In this document: in pieces, positions 19,513 to 26,233 of the stretch
Numbering within the stretch: the stretch's first letter is position 1
Layout: every line of letters begins with the position of its first letter
NCBI GenBank assembly: GCA_900541585.1
Contig: UQKD01000024.1
Location: forward strand, 1 to 49,182
Reading direction: 5' to 3'
DNA length: 49,182 nt
From: an uncultured Alistipes sp.
GTDB taxonomy: Bacteria > Bacteroidota > Bacteroidia > Bacteroidales > Rikenellaceae
Notes under the pieces: generated by a model
Database searches by the model: none
What the model was told of the DNA's origin: nothing
What the model saw: the letters and a program-made list of their open reading frames with translations, nothing else
Made by a program: the position numbers and the translations under genes

Positions 19513-20736
19513 ATGCGCAGCACATTCAAGGTTCTGTTCTACCTTAAAAAGGACAAACATAAACCTCAGCCGGTAGTTCCTGTCATGGGCCGTATTACCG
19601 TCAACGGTACTATCTCCCAGTTCAGCGCCAAACTCAACGTACCTCCCCATCTGTGGGAAGTGAAGGACGGAAGAGCCAAGGGCAAAAGCTTTAAAGCCGA
19701 CCGTATCAACCGCCATCTGGATAATATCCGTATCCAGATAGGTAAACACTATCAGTCTATCTGCGACCATGACGGATATGTTTCCGCCGATAAGGTGAAG
19801 AATGCCTGTCTGGGTTTCGGCAGAAAGTATAAACTGTTACTGGAGTTATGCGATGAATTCTGTAAGGATTACAAGACCCGTGTAGACGTCGACCGTACCA
19901 TCCACACTCCTTACTTCGTTATCAAACCCTAAGACGTGATTTGAGTCTCTTCGTCTGCCGGAACTATAAAGTCAGGGATATTCCCCTTGCGGAACCGGAC
20001 CAGTCTTTTGCAGAAAAGTTTACCGCCTATCTGAAGCATGTCAGAGGCCTTGCCGACACGACGGTCAGCGTTGAGATCAAATCGCTGAAGCATATCGTCA
20101 AGAAAGCGTTTAACGACGGGCAAACAGACAAGAATCCGTTCGCCTATTACTATTATGTTGCCGAACAGCCGGAGATCGAATACCTCACCGAATCGGACAC
20201 GGGATATGTTTCTGTTCTGCTGTTTCACGGGGTTGTCGTATGCCGATCTGGCGAAACTGAATTATGAGGAGTTGAAACAAACTCCGGACGGAGAATGGTG
20301 GATTGGCAGTATCCGTCAGAAGACGAAAGTCGCGTTCACGGTAAAACTTCTTCCGGTCGCAAAGGCAATCCTTGAAAAGTACCGTATTCCGACAAACCGG
20401 TTCAACAGACTTTTTCCCGGAAATCCGGATAGGGTCTTCCCGGTCGCTTCCTTGAAATCCTCGGACGCCAGTCTGAAACATATTGCCCGACAATGCGGAA
20501 TTACCAAGAATCTGAAATTTCACTGCGCGAGACATACCTTTGCCACGACGGTCACGCTAATGAACGGTATTCCGCTGGAAACGGTATCAAAAATGCTGGG
20601 GCACAAATACACGACCACGACTCATATCTATGCCAAGGTGACTAACCAAATGATAGGTAATGCGATAAGCCGAATAGAGGACCAAATTGGCGAACAGTTC
20701 CAATTTCCGACTCAGAAAAAAGAAGCGGTCGGATAA
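19513..20736 (+). pseudogene. Tyrosine recombinase (integrase), two frameshifts
   Basis: A Bacteroidetes-type site-specific integrase in three pieces. Piece one (19513-19932) is the arm-binding and start of the core-binding domain (KVLFYLKKDKHKPQPVVPVM). The frame then shifts near 19900, continuing as YQTLRRDLSLFVCRNYKVRD, with a SAM-like core-binding domain to about 20200. A second break near 20195 costs a few residues, after which the catalytic domain is intact: LFCCFTGLSYADLAKL, the H-x-x-R box CARHTFAT, LGHKYTTTTHIYAKV with the nucleophile Tyr. Catalytic residues of the last part are present, so decay or base-call errors are recent. As read, no functional enzyme is made. Confidence 0.85.
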
Positions 20737-20784
20737 ATTCCATACGGAAACTGAACCCTGACATTTTCCGCCGGCAGGGAATTA

Positions 20785-20860
20785 AACGCCGGAGATGAAA
20801 ATCCGCAAGGCCATGCGAATCGCCCGAGGGCGAGCCTTGCGGATTTCCGTCCCCGGCGTT
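20785..20860. other. Long three-tier stem-loop downstream of the integrase
   Basis: Three nested stems in 76 nt: outer AACGCCGG/CCGGCGTT, middle AAATCCGCAAGG/CCTTGCGGATTT, inner CGCCC/GGGCG, with small internal loops. It is followed by TTTG. It might terminate integrase transcription, or be a structured RNA or a recognition site of the element. The 90-residue reading frame across it has no protein-like features. Confidence 0.55.
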
Positions 20861-21446
20861 TTGCTGGACGCGACCTTTCTGATTGCAGACGGCCATGTTT
20901 ACAGGGGTGATGTTCATGATACAGCATTTAAAAGGTTCAACAACTCGCGTTTGGGGATAGCCATTCTGCCAGATTTTGCATTTTTGCTGCATTCAGAAAT
21001 GCATTCTTTCAGGAATTCAGAGTTTATGAATATCCTTTATTCCGAAAAAGGGAAAGAGCAATTTTAACAACGAATTTCGGCCCGGGACAATCGCCATCGC
21101 GCCGACACGATAGCCTTTTAGGATGATTCAAGTTCATGGCTCACAAACGCTTCCTTTTATTTCTGCCGCAATATAAACAGGATAACGCTTCGGTTTCGAT
21201 GTCCGCTCACGACCGCACCAGTCCGCACCGAGGGCTTGTTCCAGCGCCCGACGGTCGTAATATTGCACCGGGAACAGCCCCGGCCTCAGGACCCGTCAAG
21301 GAGGACTTCCGAAACTTTCGGCAGCAATTCTTCGGCGCGGATTCTTGTTGTCGCCAGACAACAGCGAGCTGTACCTTTGTCCGACAAAGGTACTCGCTCT
21401 GCGAGGCTGGGCCACTCCCAAGTCGCGACCCTTTTTTAAACTATAT
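20861..21446. other. Non-coding stretch of the element between integrase and mob genes
   Basis: No supported gene. Short frames here lack recognisable sequence. The right part carries a candidate transfer origin (21363-21398). Confidence 0.4.
21363..21398. other. Candidate oriT inverted repeat
   Basis: A perfect 10-bp inverted repeat GTACCTTTGT-CCG-ACAAAGGTAC (21371-21393), flanked by AGCGA and TCGCT that extend the pairing. It lies about 50 nt upstream of the mobilization genes, the usual place for oriT in Bacteroidales mobilizable elements. Assigned by position and structure only. Confidence 0.45.
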
Positions 21447-21868
21447 ATGGATACCGACCGAGAACTGACAGACATAACCGACAGGAAGCCCCGAACACCA
21501 AGTTATAAATACTCGTTCCGCCTCAATGAAGAGCAGAATATCCGCTTCAAGGAGTTGCTTTGCAAAGCCGACTGGAGCATAACCGCAGCCGTTTTATTGT
21601 CAAACGGATCTTCGTCGAGGAGTTCGTAGTCGTCAGACGCGATCCCTCGAAGACGCAGTTTGTCGTGCGGCTGAATGACTTTTATTTCCAATTTCAGCGC
21701 ATAGGTGCGAATTATAATCAGGTCGTAAAGGTCATCAATGCCCACTTTTCCAACGTCGCTATCCCGCATCAGATCGCTCTGTTGGAGCAGCGGACCCGCG
21801 AGCTGAAGGCTTTAAGTATCGAGATTCTGAACTTCGCAAAACAGGCGAAGGAGTGGTTGCGAATATAA
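21447..21868 (+). pseudogene. MobC-like mobilization accessory protein, one frameshift
   Basis: Two overlapping frames form one small relaxosome accessory protein. The first gives MDTDRELTDITDRKPRTPSY, then YKYSFRLNEEQNIRFKELLC. Near 21580 the frame changes and continues RFIVKRIFVEEFVVVRRDPS, then RIGANYNQVVKVINAHFSN and a C-terminal helix. The RIGANYNQVV phrase is typical of plasmid MobC proteins, ribbon-helix-helix factors that help the relaxase open oriT. It precedes and overlaps the relaxase gene. Confidence 0.7.
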
Positions 21869-22284
21869 GGTCGGACTCCTCGCCCGGAGGGGCTCTGTAT
21901 TACAACAAGGAGAAAGTAGATAAGGATGAAGCCGAGATCCTCTATTGGCAGAAGATGCTGGAACCATACGATAAACGCGGACGCCTCGATATCGATGCCT
22001 GTATGGAGAGTTTCCGGCCGTACCTCGAAGCTAACAGAAGGACGACCAATACGGTTTTCCTTGTTTCGCTGAACCCTTCACCCGAAGACAAGCTGACCGA
22101 CGAACAACTCCGGGAGGTTGCACGCGAATATATGGAACGCATGGGCTACGGCAACCAACCCTATATCGCTTTCAAACATAAGGACATCTCGCGCGAACAT
22201 CTCCACATTGTATCGTTGCGCGTCGATGAGAACGGACATAAAATCAGCGATTCATACGACCTTTCCTGTCCGGCGGTTTTGTAG
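21853..22284 (+). pseudogene. Relaxase/mobilization nuclease, 3'-truncated
   Basis: The first 135 residues match the N-terminus of Bacteroidales MobB-type relaxases: SSPGGALYYNKEKVDKDEAE, VFLVSLNPSPEDKLTDEQLR, EYMERMGYGNQPYIAFKHKD and SREHLHIVSLRVDENGHKIS. The H-L-H motif is part of the metal-binding site for strand nicking at oriT. After KISDSYD the sequence turns into an unrelated tail (LSCPAVL) and stops, so about two thirds of a normal relaxase is missing. The apparent start is GTG at 21853, overlapping the upstream gene by 16 nt. The junction near 22260 marks where the flanking utilization locus was joined. Confidence 0.8.
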
Positions 22285-22321
22285 CCAGAACTACAAACAA
22301 GCAGATCGAATTAGATTGATT

Positions 22322-22359
22322 TGTAACAAGGCTTATCGCATCTGTAACAATCGTTATCG
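22322..22359 (+). promoter_or_regulatory. Direct-repeat operator for the utilization locus
   Basis: Two 17-bp direct repeats, TGTAACAAGGCTTATCG (22322-22338) and TGTAACAATCGTTATCG (22343-22359), match at 14 of 17 positions with a 4-bp gap, so their period is 21 bp, two helical turns. AraC-family activators bind such tandem half-sites, with the downstream one touching the polymerase site. Here the second repeat ends where the -33 element would be, 20 nt before the -7 element. The HTCS of this locus ends in an AraC domain and is the obvious ligand. Confidence 0.65.
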
Positions 22360-22379
22360 AAAGGTTGTACACAACAGAC

Positions 22380-22387
22380 TATTTTTG
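22380..22387 (+). promoter_or_regulatory. -7 element of the utilization locus promoter
   Basis: TATTTTTG is a full match to TAnnTTTG, 29 nt before the first ATG of the locus. The -33 site (22356-22359) reads ATCG rather than TTTG, fitting a promoter that depends on the activator bound at the adjoining direct repeats. Confidence 0.6.
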
Positions 22388-22415
22388 TTATGCCAAATAA
22401 ATCAACTAATCTGAT

Positions 22416-23744
22416 ATGAAGAACAAGTTACTACTATTCGGGTATGTCTTTGCTGCCTCGTTCGGGGCATTCGTAGTCGGGCTTAATCTGGGCGGAATTT
22501 CAGGGGCGCTCGAATTCATTACCGCCGAGTTCGGCCTTTCGGCCATGGCCATGGGACTCGTGACAAGTGCCATTATGATCGGCTGCCTGATAGGTGCATT
22601 GCTGGGAGGGCGCTACAGTGATAAATACGGTCGTAAAAACATGATGATCATATCCGCCGTCGCATTGATATTGTCGGCCGTCGGATGTGCTCTGGCGAGT
22701 AATGTCGCATGGCTGATTGCAGCCCGTTTCCTGGGCGGCTGCGGTATGGGAGTTCTCTCGGCCGTAATACCTATTTATATATCCGAAATATCCCCGGCCA
22801 AATGGCGCGGAACGTTCGTCTCGTTTTACCAGTTATTCATCGTTATCGGGATTCTTGCTGCTTATTGTGCCGACTTCGGGATGATTTCGTGGGCAAATAA
22901 CTGGCGTTGGATGCTCGGATTGCCGTTGTTGTTTGCTGCGGGCAATCTGCTGATGCTGTTGTTTCTGCCCGAAAGTCCGCGTTGGCTGATTAGACAGGGG
23001 GAATACGAGGTTGCCCGGAGAGCCATTGCCCGCATGGGAATTTCTGCCGAAGATGCGGCAGTTATGCTTGAAACACCGCAACCTTCGCAGAAGGGCGGCC
23101 CCAAATTATCTGAATTATTCCGTGGGTCGACGGCATATATCGTACTGTTAGGCTCGTTGCTCGCCGTATTCCAGCAAATCACCGGAATCAACGTCATTAT
23201 CAATTATGCCCCTGAAATATTGCGGCAGACCGGCATTGGTGGAGATACGGCGCTCATGCAGGCCATCTATGTCGGAATAGTGAACTTTTTGTTCACGATT
23301 GTCGCCGTATGGTTGGTGGATCGTCTGGGACGCAAGAAACTGCTTTTGTGGGGATGTGCCGGACTGGTCGTATCGCTGGCGTATCTGACCTATGCCTTTG
23401 CTCAGCCGCAACCCGACAGTATCGGTATTCTGATTGCCCTGCTTGTTTACATCGCTTTCTTTGCAGTGTCGCTTTCCCCGCTTATGTTTGTCGTTACAGC
23501 CGAAATATATCCATCGGCGATCCGGGGTACGGCCATGGCGCTTTCGACGGGGATCAGCTGGGCTTGCGCATTCCTGGTCGTGCAGTTCTTCCCCGTTATG
23601 CTGGAGAGTTTCGGTGCAGCAATCGTTTTTGCCGGATTCGGAATCCTTTGTCTTGCTGCATGGCTGTTTATCTACATCTGGATTCCTGAGACCAAAGGGC
23701 ATTCGCTCGAAGAGATTGAAAAACAACTGCTAAAAAAAGAATAA
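22416..23744 (+). CDS. MFS sugar porter (monosaccharide:proton symporter type)
   Basis: A 442-residue, 12-helix inner-membrane transporter of the sugar porter family. The signatures are all seen: GRYSDKYGRKNMM between helices 2 and 3, GCGMGVLSAVIPIYISEISP with RG after it, PESPRWLI at the end of the N-half, QQITGINVIINYAPEIL in helix 7, VDRLGRKKLLLWG, and the closing PETKGHSLEEIE. Members carry hexoses or pentoses, usually with protons. First gene of the locus, one base before the kinase gene, so it probably imports the monosaccharide set free in the periplasm by the GH172 enzyme and passes it to that kinase. Confidence 0.93.
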   Translation: MKNKLLLFGYVFAASFGAFVVGLNLGGISGALEFITAEFGLSAMAMGLVTSAIMIGCLIGALLGGRYSDKYGRKNMMIISAVALILSAVGCALASNVAWLIAARFLGGCGMGVLSAVIPIYISEISPAKWRGTFVSFYQLFIVIGILAAYCADFGMISWANNWRWMLGLPLLFAAGNLLMLLFLPESPRWLIRQGEYEVARRAIARMGISAEDAAVMLETPQPSQKGGPKLSELFRGSTAYIVLLGSLLAVFQQITGINVIINYAPEILRQTGIGGDTALMQAIYVGIVNFLFTIVAVWLVDRLGRKKLLLWGCAGLVVSLAYLTYAFAQPQPDSIGILIALLVYIAFFAVSLSPLMFVVTAEIYPSAIRGTAMALSTGISWACAFLVVQFFPVMLESFGAAIVFAGFGILCLAAWLFIYIWIPETKGHSLEEIEKQLLKKE

Positions 23745-23745
23745 G

Positions 23746-24606
23746 ATGCATTCCAAACCCCTTGTCATCGGTATCGGTGAATTTCTGTGGGACGTTTTGC
23801 CGACAGGACGAAAAGCCGGAGGAGCTCCCGTAAATTTTGCTTATCATGCCTCGCAGAATGGTGTCGAAGGCTGGGCTGTCAGCGCTGTCGGCAATGACGA
23901 TGCCGGACGCGATCTGCTGGCAGTTACCGCCAGTTACGGTATCCGCACACTCGTTGCCACGGTGGATAAGCCGACCGGCACTGTCGACGTGTCGCTCTGC
24001 AACGGTCAACCTACCTACACGATCCACGAACATGTTGCCTGGGACTATATTCCGCTTACGGAAAAGATGCTGTCCCTGGCTTGCGGCGCCGGTGCCATCT
24101 GTTTCGGCACGCTGGCACAGCGCGGCGAGGTTTCGCACCGGACTACCTGCGCCATGGTCGAAGCCGTACCGGCCGAAGCCTATCGTATATACGATATCAA
24201 CCTGCGTCAGCATTTCTATTCGCAGGAGTTGATCGACCGATCGCTCCGGATGGCGAACGTATTGAAAATAAATGATGACGAGCTCGTCCGACTACAGGAA
24301 CTGTTCGCTCTTCCGGGGGATACGGACGCTGCGTGCCGCCAATTGGCGGAGCAATATGCACTTCGCATGATCGTACTTACCGGTGGGGATCGGTTCAGTT
24401 CCATTTACACCCATGACCATATATCTACACTGCCGACTCCCCGGGTGGAGGTCGTCGATACGGTAGGTGCGGGCGACGCATTTTCCGGAACCCTGATCGG
24501 AGCCCTGCTTACTGGCAAGACGATCGCGGAAGCACATCGGACAGCCGTCGAGACTGCAGCCTATGTCTGTACCTGCGCTGGCGCGTGGCCTCCGCCCCGT
24601 AAATAA
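23746..24606 (+). CDS. PfkB-family carbohydrate kinase, fructokinase type
   Basis: A 286-residue cytosolic ribokinase-fold kinase. The N-terminus (VIGIGEFLWDVLPTGRKAGG, then APVNFAYHASQNG) and the ATP-site motif DTVGAGDAFSG (Asp238-Gly248, catalytic base Asp244) are those of PfkB kinases; the phrases GEFLWDVLP, GGAPVNFAYH and INLRQHFYSQELI closely resemble fructokinases of Bacteroides fructan loci. It would phosphorylate fructose, or a related ketose, with ATP. It starts one base after the transporter stop, showing tight coupling. An alternative substrate such as ribulose or another ketopentose cannot be ruled out. Confidence 0.88.
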   Translation: MHSKPLVIGIGEFLWDVLPTGRKAGGAPVNFAYHASQNGVEGWAVSAVGNDDAGRDLLAVTASYGIRTLVATVDKPTGTVDVSLCNGQPTYTIHEHVAWDYIPLTEKMLSLACGAGAICFGTLAQRGEVSHRTTCAMVEAVPAEAYRIYDINLRQHFYSQELIDRSLRMANVLKINDDELVRLQELFALPGDTDAACRQLAEQYALRMIVLTGGDRFSSIYTHDHISTLPTPRVEVVDTVGAGDAFSGTLIGALLTGKTIAEAHRTAVETAAYVCTCAGAWPPPRK

Positions 24607-24629
24607 CCGAACCTAAACCCAAGTTTACC

Positions 24630-26216
24630 ATGAAACAACTCGTTACAATCTTAATGGCGCTCTGCATCATAAGTTGCGGAACGCACAACAGCTCCCCGGA
24701 CACTGCATCCCCGATAACGACGGCATCGCTGTTGGATGAAATGGTTTCATACGACGTAGTGACCGGTTATCCTGCTGTGAATTACCGTGCGGCGCAAGTC
24801 AGCAGTTACGACCGCCGTACCGTCAGTCCCCACGAACCCGGTTGGTTCGCCAATGACGACGGTGCCGGATTCGAACGGCTCGATACGGTTCGCGGCCGTG
24901 TCGAAAAGGTACTCTTCGATGAAAAAGGACCCGGAGCCATAACACGTATCTGGATGACGACGTCCGATAAACGCGGAACTCTGCGCTTCTATTTCGACGA
25001 ATCGGATACACCAGAAATCGAGATCCCGGCTTATGACATGGCACGCTTTCCGGCAACTGTCGGTACGGCCCTTTCGCTGACACATACGCATTATGAAGAT
25101 GAACTTTCCAAAACCGGTGGCAACACCTTCTTTCTGCCCTTGCCCTATGCCCGATCCTGCCGTATCACGCTTGAAGAACCCGATTACACGGTCAAAATAC
25201 CCCGTTACTATCATATCGGATACAGAACCTATGACAACGGAACGAATGTTCGGACCTTCTCGTTGAAAGAGGTGCGCAAACTCACGGATAAGATCGCCGC
25301 GGTAAATCGCAAACTGCTCTCCCCCGAAATGTATGCTGATGGAACGGAATGTACCCGGACAGTCACCCCGACGTCGAACGGTACCACGTCACTGCACTTG
25401 CCTGACGGAAGTAAAGCGATCCGGTCGCTGGCCATAACGCTTTCGGAATTCGATCCGGCGGATCTTACCGAAATTATGCAGCAGACCTGGTTACGTATCG
25501 ATTTCGACGGTACACGCTGTGTGTGGTGTCCTTTGGACTGTTTCTTCGGAGTTGGTACCGGTGCGCCGGCTTCGTCGGGCTGGTATGTTTCATCCGACGG
25601 CAAAGGTTCCTTTACGAGCCGCTGGGTGATGCCTTATGCGGAACATGCGGACCTGCGTCTCGAAAAAAAGAGCGATATCCCCTTTACAGCCGTAATCACG
25701 TGCTATGTCGATGATTTCGACCGTACAGCGCAGACACTCTATTTCCATGCAACTTACCACGATGAAACGGGTATTCCGGTCAACAATGATTATAACTCGC
25801 CGGACAATCTCGACTGGAATTTTACGACCATAACCGGTCACGGGGTCTATTGCGGCGATGTGCTGTCGCTTTATAACCACTGTCCGGACTGGTACGGCGA
25901 GGGCGACGAAAAGATCTGGGTCGACAACGATACGTTCCCTTCGTTCATGGGTACCGGGACGGAGGATTATTACAACTGTTCATGGGCGCCTGTGGTGCCG
26001 TTCGCAACGCCGTTCGGCGGCGCTCCCCGTGCCGATGAAACATCGTCACACGGTTACAACACTTTTGTCCGCACCCGGAATCTGGATGTAATACCATTCG
26101 GGCAGCGGTTGCAGTTCGACCTGGAAATGCTGAGCTGGAATCCCGGCACGGTCGATTACCGTGCAGCCGCTTTCTGGTACGGGACAGCGTTGTCTGAAGC
26201 AACAGAGAAAAACTAA
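24630..26216 (+). CDS. GH172 (DUF2961) furanosidase, lipoprotein
   Basis: A 528-residue lipoprotein (lipobox CIISC) with a complete DUF2961 domain, now glycoside hydrolase family 172. Characterised members act on alpha-D-fructofuranosides (including difructose dianhydride I) or are exo-alpha-D-arabinofuranosidases on D-arabinan. Family motifs: WFANDDGAGF, GPGAITRIWMT, GGNTFFLPLPYARSCRIT, and the active-site block EGDEKIWVD...GTGTEDYYN. Glu424 and Glu445 are 21 residues apart, the spacing I recall for the two catalytic glutamates of the studied bifidobacterial enzyme. It follows the kinase by 23 nt and precedes susC by 17 nt, the central enzyme of this locus. Confidence 0.88.
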   Translation: MKQLVTILMALCIISCGTHNSSPDTASPITTASLLDEMVSYDVVTGYPAVNYRAAQVSSYDRRTVSPHEPGWFANDDGAGFERLDTVRGRVEKVLFDEKGPGAITRIWMTTSDKRGTLRFYFDESDTPEIEIPAYDMARFPATVGTALSLTHTHYEDELSKTGGNTFFLPLPYARSCRITLEEPDYTVKIPRYYHIGYRTYDNGTNVRTFSLKEVRKLTDKIAAVNRKLLSPEMYADGTECTRTVTPTSNGTTSLHLPDGSKAIRSLAITLSEFDPADLTEIMQQTWLRIDFDGTRCVWCPLDCFFGVGTGAPASSGWYVSSDGKGSFTSRWVMPYAEHADLRLEKKSDIPFTAVITCYVDDFDRTAQTLYFHATYHDETGIPVNNDYNSPDNLDWNFTTITGHGVYCGDVLSLYNHCPDWYGEGDEKIWVDNDTFPSFMGTGTEDYYNCSWAPVVPFATPFGGAPRADETSSHGYNTFVRTRNLDVIPFGQRLQFDLEMLSWNPGTVDYRAAAFWYGTALSEATEKN

Positions 26217-26233
26217 CCTAAATACCACCAATT

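Larger units (their letters stand above)
19513..22284 (+). mobile_element. Remnant of a Bacteroidales mobilizable transposon
   Basis: This stretch holds, in order, a tyrosine recombinase, a possible oriT, a MobC-like accessory gene and a relaxase, the usual order of a mobilizable transposon or the end of a conjugative one. All three genes are broken: two frameshifts in the integrase, one in the accessory gene, and loss of most of the relaxase at about 22260. No cargo or full transfer genes are seen, and no terminal repeats could be found by eye. It adjoins a lower-GC utilization locus that it or a relative may have delivered. Confidence 0.72.

Noticed and set aside
20795..21067. A 90-residue plus-strand frame after the integrase
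   Set aside because: Its first third lies on the large stem-loop and the rest has no recognisable sequence.
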